Numbered from the stretch's first letter, positions 52,220 to 60,160 are shown. The stretch is DNA of 64,000 nucleotides from Propionispora sp. 2/2-37 (GCF_001298735.1 NZ_CYSP01000007.1:149577-213576); one strand, 5' to 3'. Numbers and translations: made by a program. The notes: generated by a model from the sequence alone, not told the origin.

Positions 52220-54841
52220 GTGAATCCCTATGTGCTTAGTTTTCCGGAGATCGATAAAACAAAGCTTATGGTAGTCGGGGGCAAGGGCGCCAACCTGGGG
52301 GAACTATCCAGAATTGAGGGGATACAGGTACCGGAGGGTTTTTGCGTGACTACCGAAGCGTATAAAAGAATCATCAGACAAGCACCCGAGTTTGACGCGT
52401 TGCTTGACCAGCTATCGCAGCTTAAGGTGGAAGACCGAGAAAGAATTGGTGAGATCAGCGGCAAAATTCGCCAGGTTATCGAAGGGATATCCATTGCCGG
52501 GGATATAGAGGAGGAGATAACCCTCTATCTCACAAAGCTTGGTGAAGAAACCGCTTATGCCGTGCGTTCCAGCGCCACAGCGGAAGATTTACCGACGGCA
52601 TCCTTTGCCGGCCAGCAGGATACTTATTTGAACATTATCGGCAAAGATGCCATTCTTAAGCATATCAGCAAGTGCTGGGCGTCGCTGTTCACTGACCGCG
52701 CCGTAACCTACCGCCTCCAAAACGGCTTTGACCACCGCAAGGTCTATCTGTCTGTCGTTATCCAGAGAATGGTATTCCCGCAGGCTGCGGGAATTATGTT
52801 TACTGCAGACCCTGTTACCTCCAATCGGAAAGTGTTGTCTATCGACGCCAGCTTTGGCCTTGGTGAGACGCTGGTGGCGGGTCTGGTGAACGCCGATATC
52901 TATAAGGTGCGGGAGGGTAGGATTGTCGATAAGAAGATATCCACTAAGAAGCTCGCTATTTATGCCTTAAAAGAAGGCGGCACCGAGGAAAGGGAGATAG
53001 AGCCTGAAAGGCAAAATCAAGAGACGCTGACGGACGAACAGATTTTGCAGCTAGAACGCATGGGTAGAAAGATTGAGGCCTATTTTGGCCGTCCGCAGGA
53101 CATCGAATGGTGCCTTTATGAAGATAACGTCTACATTGTCCAGAGCCGTCCCATCACTACCCTATACCCTGCACCGGAGGCGAAAGATGGGAAAAACCAT
53201 GTGTATTTTTCCTTCGGTCATCGGCAGATGATGACCGAAGCCATGAAACCATTGGGTTACAGCTTTTTTCAGGATTTTTTTAAGTTGATTTCCGGTTCGG
53301 CGATGATTGAGCTCGGAGGAAGGTTATATATAGACATGTCCCGTGAACTTAGTTTACCGATAATAGGCAAGAATTTGGCCAAAAGTATGAACATGGTTGA
53401 TGTTTTGATGCAGAAGGCTGTTTATAATATTCTAAAACGGAAGGATTTTATCAAAGGATTATCCCGGGAAAAGGGAATGATGATAGGGCTTTCAGTGTGG
53501 TTGAAATGGGGAATCGACACACTAAAAACCTATCTTAGGAATGACCATGTTATTGTGAAAAACCTTATGGCTCATAATGAGATGGTGATGCACGACCTGG
53601 AGCAAAGGATTGCCAAAGTATCAGGAAATGAATTGTTTGATTTTATTTTTAAGAGTTATACGGACATAAAGGATGCAGTTTTCGCCGGCTACGGAGCGGT
53701 TTTTACCGGCGCCTATGCCAGCTCCTGGATCAATAAAAACATGCAGAAATGGCTGGGGGAAAAAAATGCGGCTGATGCCCTTGCCCAGTCGGTCCCCGAT
53801 AATGTTACCTCCGAAATGGGACTGGAACTTTTGGACGTAGCGGATGTCGTCAGAAAGTATCCGGCGGTGATTGAGTATTTTGAGCATGCCAGTGACGAGA
53901 ACTTTTTTGCGGATTTAGCTGAATTGGAAGGCGGGAAAGACGTAAGTGATTCCATTCGGGCGTACCTTAAGAAATACGGTATGCGTTGTTCCGCGGAAAT
54001 TGATATAACCAGACCGCGGTGGAATGAGAAGCCGACGACGCTTATTCCAATGATTCTTAGTAATATCAAGACTTTTGGGCCTGGTGCCCACAGCATGAAA
54101 TTTGAACAAGGACTGGAGGAAGCAAAACGGAAGGAAGAAGATATTCTAAGCCGTTTGGAACAACTGCCCGGTGGAAAGAGCAAAGCCAAAAAGACCAAGA
54201 AAATGATCAGTGTTTTGCGCAATTTCGCTGGGTACAGGGAATATAGCAAGTATCTGCTTGTCTGGTATCTCTGGATTATCAAGCAAGCATTGCTGAAGGA
54301 AGCCGATAAGCTCGTGCGAAAGGGAGTGATAAGAGACAGGGAGGACATATACTATCTATCTTTTACGGAAGTGAGGGAAACAGTGAGAACGAACCGGGTG
54401 GATTCCAGCATCATAACAAAGAGAAAAGAAGACTATGAGGTTTTTAAGAAGCTGACGCCTCCCCGGGTCATTACTTCAGAGGGGGAGATTATCTCCAGTG
54501 AATATGACACCGGCAACATTCCTCCCGGCGCTTTGGCCGGCGTGGCGGTTTCCTCCGGCGTCGTTGAGGGGCGGGCGCGGGTCATATTAAACATGGAGGA
54601 TGCCAATATCGAAGAAGGCGATGTTTTGGTCACTACCTTCACTGACCCCAGTTGGACACCGGTGTTTGTAGCTATTAAAGGCCTGGTGACGGAGGTAGGC
54701 GGGATGATGACCCATGGCGCCGTTGTTGCAAGGGAATACGGTCTTCCGGCTGTAGTAAGCGTAGAGAATGCTACCCAATTGATTAAAGACGGACAGCGAA
54801 TTCGGGTGAACGGGACGGAAGGGTATGTAGAAATCCTGTAA
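52220..54841 (+). CDS. rph: rifampicin phosphotransferase
   Basis: This 873-residue protein matches the known rifampicin phosphotransferase layout along its length: an N-terminal ATP-grasp domain (VGGKGANLGEL, AVRSSATAEDLPTASFAGQ, SIDASFGLGETLVAGLV, QDIEWCLYED), a rifampicin-binding middle domain and a C-terminal swivelling His domain (EVGGMMTHGAVVAREYGLP, phospho-carrier His about residue 832). It inactivates rifamycins by transferring a phosphate from ATP. The middle domain (about 330-600) is the least familiar part, so another substrate cannot be excluded. It starts at GTG behind AAGGAGGG. Confidence 0.88.
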   Translation: MNPYVLSFPEIDKTKLMVVGGKGANLGELSRIEGIQVPEGFCVTTEAYKRIIRQAPEFDALLDQLSQLKVEDRERIGEISGKIRQVIEGISIAGDIEEEITLYLTKLGEETAYAVRSSATAEDLPTASFAGQQDTYLNIIGKDAILKHISKCWASLFTDRAVTYRLQNGFDHRKVYLSVVIQRMVFPQAAGIMFTADPVTSNRKVLSIDASFGLGETLVAGLVNADIYKVREGRIVDKKISTKKLAIYALKEGGTEEREIEPERQNQETLTDEQILQLERMGRKIEAYFGRPQDIEWCLYEDNVYIVQSRPITTLYPAPEAKDGKNHVYFSFGHRQMMTEAMKPLGYSFFQDFFKLISGSAMIELGGRLYIDMSRELSLPIIGKNLAKSMNMVDVLMQKAVYNILKRKDFIKGLSREKGMMIGLSVWLKWGIDTLKTYLRNDHVIVKNLMAHNEMVMHDLEQRIAKVSGNELFDFIFKSYTDIKDAVFAGYGAVFTGAYASSWINKNMQKWLGEKNAADALAQSVPDNVTSEMGLELLDVADVVRKYPAVIEYFEHASDENFFADLAELEGGKDVSDSIRAYLKKYGMRCSAEIDITRPRWNEKPTTLIPMILSNIKTFGPGAHSMKFEQGLEEAKRKEEDILSRLEQLPGGKSKAKKTKKMISVLRNFAGYREYSKYLLVWYLWIIKQALLKEADKLVRKGVIRDREDIYYLSFTEVRETVRTNRVDSSIITKRKEDYEVFKKLTPPRVITSEGEIISSEYDTGNIPPGALAGVAVSSGVVEGRARVILNMEDANIEEGDVLVTTFTDPSWTPVFVAIKGLVTEVGGMMTHGAVVAREYGLPAVVSVENATQLIKDGQRIRVNGTEGYVEIL

Positions 54842-54863
54842 TATAAAAGGTGGAGTGTTCAAA

Positions 54864-55085
54864 ATGGTCGGAGTAGAAATTGACATGGTTATTACAGATA
54901 GCTTGAAAGCATTGGAATTATACGAAAAGGTATTTGATCTCCAACGTGTTGAGGTTACAAATTTTCCTAGAGGTGAAAATGGAGTCATTTTTACCCTATA
55001 TGGAGTACGCTTTCATATGTTGGATGAAAACCCGAAATTCGGCTTAAAAGCGCCAATCCTGGATGAACCCCAAATTAATATATAA
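54864..55085 (+). pseudogene. truncated VOC/glyoxalase-superfamily (PhnB-like) gene
   Basis: Starting at ATG 54864 behind GGTGGAG, the frame reads as the N-terminal half of a vicinal-oxygen-chelate protein: VEIDMVITDSLKALELYEKV, VEVTNFPRGENGVIFTLYG and MLDENPKFGLKAP. Family members run to about 130-150 residues; this stops at 73, where the sequence changes into the 3' part of a convergent broken gene. It lies 22 bases after the rph gene. Confidence 0.7.
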
Positions 55086-55241
55086 TGTATTATTACGCTC
55101 AAAAATTAGGGCGAAAATTTTTTTATTCTCTTTGTGTCGTATTGTAGTCCATAACAGGCTGGATTGTCTTTCGTTGAAAGGATAATCTTCATAAACATTA
55201 TTAAAATTTAAACATAAAGAAATAAGTTGTTTGCGTATCAT
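55044..55241 (-). pseudogene. truncated MmcQ/YjbR-family gene
   Basis: The minus-strand frame from ATG 55241 (behind GAGAGGAAAT) reads MIRKQLISLCLNFNNVYEDY, PFNERQSSLLWTTIRHKENK, KIFALIFERNNTLYINL. YEDYPF, WTxIRH and NKKIFALIFER-L-INL are the MmcQ/YjbR signature. Proteins of this family have about 115-120 residues; homology stops after INL (about position 55067), exactly where the plus-strand VOC remnant ends. Both genes lost their 3' halves in one deletion. Confidence 0.7.
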
Positions 55242-55327
55242 ATTTTATATTTCCTCTCATTAAGTTGTTAAGGACTGCGTCAAATATCAGATTGGTTATC
55301 TCCCAGGTACGCTAGCCAGTACCAAGC

Positions 55328-56269
55328 TTAACGAGATTTTTTCAACTCTAGAGCCGGGTCTGTGGCAAGACTTTCGGCAACTTGCCTCCGTCGAAACTCC
55401 GCCGGTGTAAAGCCCGTTTCACGTTTGAAGAATTTGCTGAAGTGGGTAGCTTCCTCAAAACCAAGTTTCTCCGCAATTTCGCCGATGGGGAAGTCTGTAT
55501 GTACCAGCAAACGTTTCGCTTCAAGATTGATGCGCGCAGAGATGAACGTTTTTGCACTCACGCCGACCGCTGCCTTGGTTGCGCGAGTCAAACTCCTTTC
55601 CGTGCAACCAAGGCGGATAGCGTATTCGCTGACCTGGCTCCACTCGGCAAAGTGCTCTTCAACGAGTTTCTGAAAACGTGTAAAGCGCAACAATGCGTGA
55701 GAATGCAACGTATCATGCGTCCGTCGTCGGCTATGGATAACGCCAAGCCACGTCACGAGCGCATAGAGCTGATAGCGCAGCAGCGTGTGGACGTCTTCTG
55801 ATGAAGCGTTGATCAGAGAGTCTTCGCGCATCTGCACGATTGAATCCAACACACGACGCAACTCATCGCTGTTTAGATTTAGAAAGCTTGGCAGTCTTTC
55901 GAAATCGAAAGTGAGTTCGAGGTCACTGGATGGAGATAAGGTGGGCAGGAGAAACTCCGGCCGAAAGAGAACAACCCAGCCGTCCCAATTTTCATCGCGC
56001 CCGAAATTGTGAGCCTGTCCAGGCCGCAGTGCGATCAAAGCCCCTGGGTTACAGGAAATGGGATCGAAATCGACCCATTGCACGCACCTGCCATGGGTGA
56101 CGCATATAAGCATATGGAATTCATACCTGTAGGTTACGCGCATCTTCTCTTCGCGAGTTCGCCGCTTGAGGTCAGACACACGAAAGATCTCCAGATCGTA
56201 TGGGTAAGGCACTGCAGGTCGATAGTTGAGGTGTTCGATATCTTCCCTATGTTTGGATGTGCGTACCAT
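55328..56269 (-). CDS. AraC-family transcriptional regulator
   Basis: A 313-residue regulator: N-terminal sensor domain of the AraC-binding cupin type (EFHMLICVTHGRCVQWVDFD, ALRPGQAHNFG) and C-terminal AraC double helix-turn-helix (LGCTERSLTRATKAAVGVSA, EIAEKLGFEEATHFSKFFKR, GFTPAEFRR). The start at 56269 (MVRTSKHRED) follows ATGGAGGATACCGTG; an in-frame start at 56311 lacks such a site. It is divergent from the SnoaL-like gene, its probable target. Its GC content is higher than its surroundings, suggesting transfer. Confidence 0.87.
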   Translation of the reverse strand: MVRTSKHREDIEHLNYRPAVPYPYDLEIFRVSDLKRRTREEKMRVTYRYEFHMLICVTHGRCVQWVDFDPISCNPGALIALRPGQAHNFGRDENWDGWVVLFRPEFLLPTLSPSSDLELTFDFERLPSFLNLNSDELRRVLDSIVQMREDSLINASSEDVHTLLRYQLYALVTWLGVIHSRRRTHDTLHSHALLRFTRFQKLVEEHFAEWSQVSEYAIRLGCTERSLTRATKAAVGVSAKTFISARINLEAKRLLVHTDFPIGEIAEKLGFEEATHFSKFFKRETGFTPAEFRRRQVAESLATDPALELKKSR

Positions 56270-56413
56270 CACGGTATCCTCCATTGTCCTAAGGTCCGCT
56301 GAGATGACCAAAATGTCCGAAATATATCATTCACAGTCCATATTTAACCTTTTATCCTTATTGCTAATGACCTATAATTATCATATCATATACTTATAAA
56401 AGGAGCAAAAAAA

Positions 56414-56860
56414 ATGAAACCTAACATTGGCAAGATCACAGAAACCATCCTCGATATAGAGCGTTCACTCAACGAGCGCTGGAGTACTGGCGATTGCAGC
56501 GGTTACTTTGACGCCTACAGCGAGGACATGACCTATTTCGACTGCTTTACCGAAAAGCTACTTGTCGGCCACAATGCTGTGGTGGAACATCTTTCTAGGT
56601 TATACAAGAATCCCCATATCGTGCGCAACGAGTATCTCAATCCCGAGGTGGCAGTCAGCGATAGCGGCGATCTCGCGGTACTGAGCTATAATTTGAACAC
56701 CTTCGTTGCTGGCGAAGGAGGGGGCGAGAAGCTTCTCAGGGCCTGGAATTCTACTGAAGTTTACCGTTTGATCGACGGCAAATGGCGCATAGTGAATTCG
56801 CACTGGTCGCTTGCGAATCATCCGGCAGTTATGCAGATTTTTAGTGGCTCAGCGTCTTAA
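56414..56860 (+). CDS. SnoaL/NTF2-like (DUF4440-type) protein
   Basis: A 148-residue alpha+beta cone-barrel protein: helical start IERSLNERWSTGDCSGYFDA, then YSEDMTYFDCFTEK, VGHNAVVEHLSRLY, and the final strand pair STEVYRLIDGKWRIVNSHWS. Members include ketosteroid isomerases and small polyketide cyclases as well as proteins without known activity. The ATG follows AAAGGAGC. It is divergent from the AraC gene, with a shared 140-base AT-rich control region. Confidence 0.8.
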   Translation: MKPNIGKITETILDIERSLNERWSTGDCSGYFDAYSEDMTYFDCFTEKLLVGHNAVVEHLSRLYKNPHIVRNEYLNPEVAVSDSGDLAVLSYNLNTFVAGEGGGEKLLRAWNSTEVYRLIDGKWRIVNSHWSLANHPAVMQIFSGSAS

Positions 56861-56905
56861 AATGAGATCCAGCCCGTCCATTTCTCAGTATACCCATCGT
56901 GATAA

Positions 56906-56957
56906 GAAAGAGCATTTTCTACAGTGATTCATCATTGGGGAAAATGCTCTTTCCTTT
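56906..56957. terminator. terminator after the SnoaL-like gene
   Basis: GAAAGAGCATTTTC (56906-56919) and GAAAATGCTCTTTC (56940-56953) form a perfect 14-bp stem followed by CTTT. Confidence 0.82.
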
Positions 56958-56963
56958 GTAGCT

Positions 56964-57191
56964 CTATAAATTTAGATTCAAATAAACGTTGTCAAGATCA
57001 TCTTGAGTAATACCAATATATCTGAGTGTGATCGAAGGAGCCGAATGGTTAAATAATTTTTGTATCACTCCAATTGAAACTCCAGATTGATAAGCGTGAT
57101 AGCCAAAGGTTTTTCGAAGAGTATGAGTGCCAATTTTCTCAGTAATTCCAATCGACCGGGCGGCATTGTTAATGATTTTGGTGGAAGGGAC
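56964..57191 (-). pseudogene. C-terminal remnant of a tyrosine recombinase (integrase)
   Basis: Reading the minus strand up to the TAG at 56966-56964 gives about 75 residues of a phage-type integrase: GTHTLRKTFGYHAYQSG (His-x-x-Arg box), IGVIQKLFNHSAPSITLRYI (second His and the nucleophile Tyr) and ITQDDLDNVYLNLNL. No start codon or N-terminal domain precedes it; homology ends near 57191. It differs from the intact integrase at 57823 and faces the other way, so it is left from an older element. Confidence 0.8.
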
Positions 57192-57471
57192 ATGGGGACA
57201 GGTTATTTTGTCCTAAAATGGATATACTAGCTTAGGGTGAGTTTATGGTAAGTTAGGAAGAAAAGTGAAACAGGAAAAGGAATCGCAGGGACTGTTCTAT
57301 TGTTTCCACTTGCTAATGTAGATGTAGAAAAAATAGGCGGATTTGCAAGGTCACGGTTCGCTTCCATCAATCATATATACAAAATACCTCGGCGTGTTCC
57401 TCGAAATCGAGTGGGTATAAAAGTGGTATTAACGCATTTGTCTGCAATAACATATTACCAACTAGTCACAC
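57192..57471. other. unassigned sequence between integrase remnant and tRNA fragment
   Basis: A 62-codon plus frame (57300-57488) and the stretch before it look like scrambled coding sequence, for example RRVPRNRVGIKVVLTHLSAI, possibly the end of a transposase. It has no ribosome binding site and I cannot name it. GGGGACAGGTTATTTTGTCC at 57193-57212 may be an insertion-sequence edge. Confidence 0.25.
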
Positions 57472-57500
57472 TTGATATTGAATTATAAATATGCTATATT
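57472..57500 (+). promoter_or_regulatory. probable promoter of the interrupted tRNA-Gly
   Basis: TTGATA at 57472-57477 and TATATT at 57495-57500 with 17-base spacing, about 105 bases before the tRNA 5' half. Confidence 0.45.
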
Positions 57501-57612
57501 AATATTCGTTAGTTAGCCTTGATAGTTGACGCACAAATGACGTTCAAGAAGTGCTAAAACTACTCAAAACTAACAAACATTGAGACCTAAAAACTCAGTA
57601 AAATCAATATGT

Positions 57613-57652
57613 GCGGGCGTAGCTCAGTGGTAGAGTACCGGCTTCCCAAGCT
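57613..57652 (+). tRNA. 5' half of tRNA-Gly (anticodon TCC), interrupted at the element boundary
   Basis: GCGGGCGTAGCTCAGTGG begins a tRNA with acceptor strand, complete D arm and an anticodon loop CTTCCCA (anticodon TCC). After AAGCT the sequence no longer pairs with the anticodon stem and no T arm, acceptor 3' strand or CCA follows. The element carrying the integrase at 57823 begins here, so this is the left attachment site with the crossover in the anticodon arm. The 3' half should lie at the far end, outside the window. Confidence 0.8.
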
Positions 57653-57665
57653 AAAGGGGATTATC

Positions 57666-57713
57666 AAAACACTTATAACATTAGATAAATTCTAGTGTTG
57701 TAGGTGTTTTTTT
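57666..57713 (+). terminator. terminator just inside the element
   Basis: AACACTTATAACATTAGA and TCTAGTGTTGTAGGTGTT form an 18-bp stem with G-U pairs and seven Ts follow. It would end transcription from the tRNA promoter, giving a short tRNA-5'-half RNA of about 100 bases. Confidence 0.8.
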
Positions 57714-57822
57714 GTTTGCCTACAATACAATACTCCCTGCTACACGGACAGAATTCATAGATTTTTCTAGGCCTGTATTCTAAAAATCTCAAATTTATGT
57801 AAAGTAGAGAGGTTATAAAAGC

Positions 57823-58734
57823 ATGGAATTAGGAGAAGGAAAAAAAATATTTTTCATTACTAAAAAAAGTGAAAATGTTACTGAACGAACCATTGGAACA
57901 TATGCTGATGTACTAGATAAATTTTTTGAATATCTACTCAAAAAAGATATTTATGATGTTGAATTAGTAACCAGTAATGTAATTCGTGAGTTTTTAATTT
58001 CATTACAAGAAAAAGGATTGAAAGGGATAACGAGACATAGGTATTTCCGAGTGATAAAAACCTTTTTTATATTCTTGTTTCGTGAGGATTATATAGATAA
58101 AAACCCTATTACCAATGTAAAGCCGCCCAAAGTAGAAAAAAAGGTTATGCGGACATTTACTAGCAAGGAAATATCTAAACTATTGAATGCATTTGATAAA
58201 AGCACTTTTATTGGATTTAGGAATTATACAATTTTTTGTTTGTTTTTCAGTACCGGAATAAGAAAGGGTGAGTTGTTAAATTTAAAAATCACTGATGTGA
58301 ATATCACAAATGATTTAATTCGTGTATTGGGAAAAGGGCAGAAAGAAAGATGTATTCCTATAGGTAGAGCAATGAAACGTATCTTAAAGCAGTACTTTGC
58401 TATGCGTGAAGAATTTTTGGATGGAGAATTTTGTGAATGGTTGTTCATCACTCTTAAAATAGAGCGCAAAATGACATCTTCTAGTATTAATTCTTTGTTT
58501 ATGCGGCTTAAAAAGGAATTGAATTTGGAAGGTGAGAAAATTAGCTCGCATACATGGAGACATACATTTGCTAAAAACTACCTCCTTGCGGGGGGAGATA
58601 TATTCAGTTTAGCTGAAATTATGGGACATGCCGACTTAGACACTACCAGAAATTATCTTAGCCTGAATGAGAAAGAACTAAAAATTCAACACAAGAAATT
58701 TAATCCGCTTGATAATCATGATTGGCTATATTAA
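57823..58734 (+). CDS. int: tyrosine recombinase / integrase of the element
   Basis: A 303-residue XerC/D-like recombinase: N-terminal SAM-like core-binding domain (about 15-95) and catalytic domain with Arg147 (STGIRKGELLNL), Lys171 (LGKGQKERCIP), His243 and Arg246 (SSHTWRHTF), His269 (MGHADLDTT) and nucleophile Tyr278 (RNYLSLN). All catalytic residues are present. It lies 170 bases inside the left boundary, the usual place for an integrase next to its attachment site. The ATG at 57823 has only a modest AGAGAGG site upstream. Confidence 0.92.
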   Translation: MELGEGKKIFFITKKSENVTERTIGTYADVLDKFFEYLLKKDIYDVELVTSNVIREFLISLQEKGLKGITRHRYFRVIKTFFIFLFREDYIDKNPITNVKPPKVEKKVMRTFTSKEISKLLNAFDKSTFIGFRNYTIFCLFFSTGIRKGELLNLKITDVNITNDLIRVLGKGQKERCIPIGRAMKRILKQYFAMREEFLDGEFCEWLFITLKIERKMTSSSINSLFMRLKKELNLEGEKISSHTWRHTFAKNYLLAGGDIFSLAEIMGHADLDTTRNYLSLNEKELKIQHKKFNPLDNHDWLY

Positions 58735-58756
58735 AAATAAAAAGGGTGGCTGTAGA

Positions 58757-58858
58757 ATGATTTATTATATAATCACATTTTTACTAGGTGGGTTTATTGG
58801 TGCAGTTGTTGGTGTCCTTATGGTTTGTATGTGCGTGTTATCTAAAGAAAATAAATAA
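58757..58858 (+). CDS. DUF3789-like single-span membrane microprotein
   Basis: A 33-residue product, MIYYIITFLLGGFIGAVVGV then LMVCMCVLSKENK: one membrane helix with a Gly-rich face and a charged C-terminus, as in the short DUF3789 phage proteins. It follows the integrase by 22 bases with AAAGGGTGG upstream, and a terminator follows. Confidence 0.65.
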   Translation: MIYYIITFLLGGFIGAVVGVLMVCMCVLSKENK

Positions 58859-58872
58859 TAATTAAATCTTAT

Positions 58873-58900
58873 GATGGGTATGAATTTACCCATCTTTTTT
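58873..58900 (+). terminator. terminator after the integrase operon
   Basis: GATGGGTA (58873-58880) and TACCCATC (58887-58894) form a perfect 8-bp stem, followed by TTTTTT. Confidence 0.9.
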
Positions 58901-59263
58901 ATCACTGTTGTTAGTTGATCTAATAATATGCTTACTTTGCCTTATAGTTAATCATAGATTAACGTCGACGTAAAACCTTGTTTTACTAGTAAAAACTATT
59001 CTAATTACAATTAAATTTAGACATAACTTTAATGACTAAGGTATTTATATAGGGTAAGAATTTTATATGTCAAAAATATAATAAATAATAATAAAATTGT
59101 TTTGAAGTATTGTAGGAACTCCTAAAAATTTGTAGTTAGTGACAAAAATGTCACTAACTTACAACATCACAAAGTGTTTAAAATTTATTAATAATAACAT
59201 TAGTATTGTAGGGGATAAAAATGATTTATTGAAATGTGTATTATATAAACCAACACTTTATTT

Positions 59264-59293
59264 AAAGTCAGCATAAGCTGGCTTATTTTTTTT
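59264..59293 (+). terminator. terminator upstream of the XRE gene
   Basis: AAGTCAGC and GCTGGCTT pair with one G-T and are followed by TATTTTTTTT. Confidence 0.8.
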
Positions 59294-59297
59294 AGGC

Positions 59298-59316
59298 TAT
59301 TTAGTATCAAATGTAA
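59298..59316 (+). repeat. leader repeat, copy 1
   Basis: TATTTAGTATCAAATGTAA occurs identically here and at 59546-59564, each time just before a ribosome binding site and after a T-run. It suggests a duplicated gene leader or a shared protein-binding site. Confidence 0.85.
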
Positions 59317-59333
59317 AGGAAGGCGGTGAAAAC

Positions 59334-59525
59334 ATGAAACCAGTGTTATCAAAATTAAAGTTAAAAAGATTGCTTTTATGTAAAACGCAGCAGGAAGTTG
59401 CTAATGCAATTGGAGTGAGTAGACCTTATATTAATTCTTTAGAAAATGGTAGAAGTACTTTAACGGGTGAAATACTTGTAAAATTTGCAAGATATTATAA
59501 TTGTAAGGTTTCAGAGTTGGTCTAA
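59334..59525 (+). CDS. XRE/Cro-type phage repressor
   Basis: A 63-residue helix-turn-helix protein: LKLKRLLLCKTQQEVANAIG then VSRPYINSLENGRSTLTGEI. It is a minimal Cro/CI-type DNA-binding domain without a dimerisation or cleavage domain. ATG behind AAGGAAGGCGGTG. It is a likely regulator of the promoter region to its left. Confidence 0.88.
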   Translation: MKPVLSKLKLKRLLLCKTQQEVANAIGVSRPYINSLENGRSTLTGEILVKFARYYNCKVSELV

Positions 59526-59545
59526 TAGCTTATTATTTTTTTGCT

Positions 59546-59564
59546 TATTTAGTATCAAATGTAA
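59546..59564 (+). repeat. leader repeat, copy 2
   Basis: Identical 19 bases to 59298-59316, preceding the next small gene. Confidence 0.85.
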
Positions 59565-59577
59565 GGAGGTGACAGGG

Positions 59578-59766
59578 ATAAATAATCTTTTAGCTGAAGT
59601 TATTAAAAAACTTAATATTTATAAAGAAACAGGCAGCGAATCTATAAGGCTTGAACTAAGCCGCTTGAAAATACAAGCAGCTAATTGCTTTATTAACTCA
59701 GGAAGGAGAAAGGAATATAAGGGGATACTAGACTACATCCATTATTTGTTAAAAGACATAAATTAG
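59578..59766 (+). CDS. small helical phage protein with uncertain start
   Basis: The frame encodes about 62 residues (NNLLAEVIKKLNIYKETGSE, ESIRLELSRLKIQAANCFIN), helical and soluble, of unknown function. The excellent site AAGGAGGTGA (59563-59572) is followed at normal spacing by ATA (59578), not ATG. The only in-frame standard start nearby, GTG 59569, lies inside that site. Either an AUA start is used or the gene is damaged at its start codon. Compare the repeat copy before the XRE gene, where ATG occupies this position. Confidence 0.5.
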   Translation: MNNLLAEVIKKLNIYKETGSESIRLELSRLKIQAANCFINSGRRKEYKGILDYIHYLLKDIN

Positions 59767-59781
59767 AAGGAATGATGCTGA

Positions 59782-59958
59782 ATGAGTAAAATCGTTGATC
59801 AAGTAAAAAGGCTAGTAGCTGAATTACAGCAATTACAACAAAAAGAAGCAGAGATTAAAAACCAAATTCATAACATTATTCAATGGCGTAATCATGAATT
59901 AACAGAGGAAGAACTTACAGAGGTTATTAAACTGACTGGTTATGATAATGAATTCTAA
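59782..59958 (+). CDS. small coiled-coil phage protein
   Basis: A 58-residue protein, ATG behind AGAAGGAATGATG. VDQVKRLVAELQQLQQKEAE then IKNQIHNIIQ gives a heptad-like coiled coil, followed by ELTEEELTEVIKLTGY. Function unknown. Confidence 0.6.
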   Translation: MSKIVDQVKRLVAELQQLQQKEAEIKNQIHNIIQWRNHELTEEELTEVIKLTGYDNEF

Positions 59959-59971
59959 TTGAGGTGACTTG

Positions 59972-60160
59972 ATGGGTAGAAAAAAGAAAGTTATTCAAAC
60001 AGTCATAGAAGAACCGAAGGACAAAACTATCAAATATAAGATTTGTTTACTGGAATTATTTACAAAATATATTTGTTTTGATTCTCATTGGAAGGTTGCA
60101 CCTTCAGCAGAAAAAGAATTTTTGGAACTTATGCAGGGCAAGCAATTAGAGCGAATCTGA
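59972..60160 (+). CDS. small hypothetical phage protein
   Basis: A 62-residue protein, ATG 59972 behind TTGAGGTGACTTG (a TTG just before is an alternative). The start is basic (MGRKKKVIQTVIEEPKDKTI) and the rest contains ICLLELFTKYICFDSHW. No family recognised. Confidence 0.5.
   Translation: MGRKKKVIQTVIEEPKDKTIKYKICLLELFTKYICFDSHWKVAPSAEKEFLELMQGKQLERI

Larger units (their letters stand above)
58901..59333. promoter_or_regulatory. 430-base AT-rich control region of the element
   Basis: No coding frame is seen. It contains an inverted repeat AGTTAGTGAC (59134-59143) / GTCACTAACT (59150-59159), a candidate operator for the repressor encoded downstream, and a terminator hairpin AAGTCAGC/GCTGGCTT (59265-59284) with eight Ts, 40 bases before the repressor gene. 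It probably holds the phage control promoters. Confidence 0.55.

Noticed and set aside
57300..57488. 62-codon open frame, possible transposase end
   Set aside because: Some phrases look transposase-like but there is no start signal, terminal repeat or catalytic motif to support a call.
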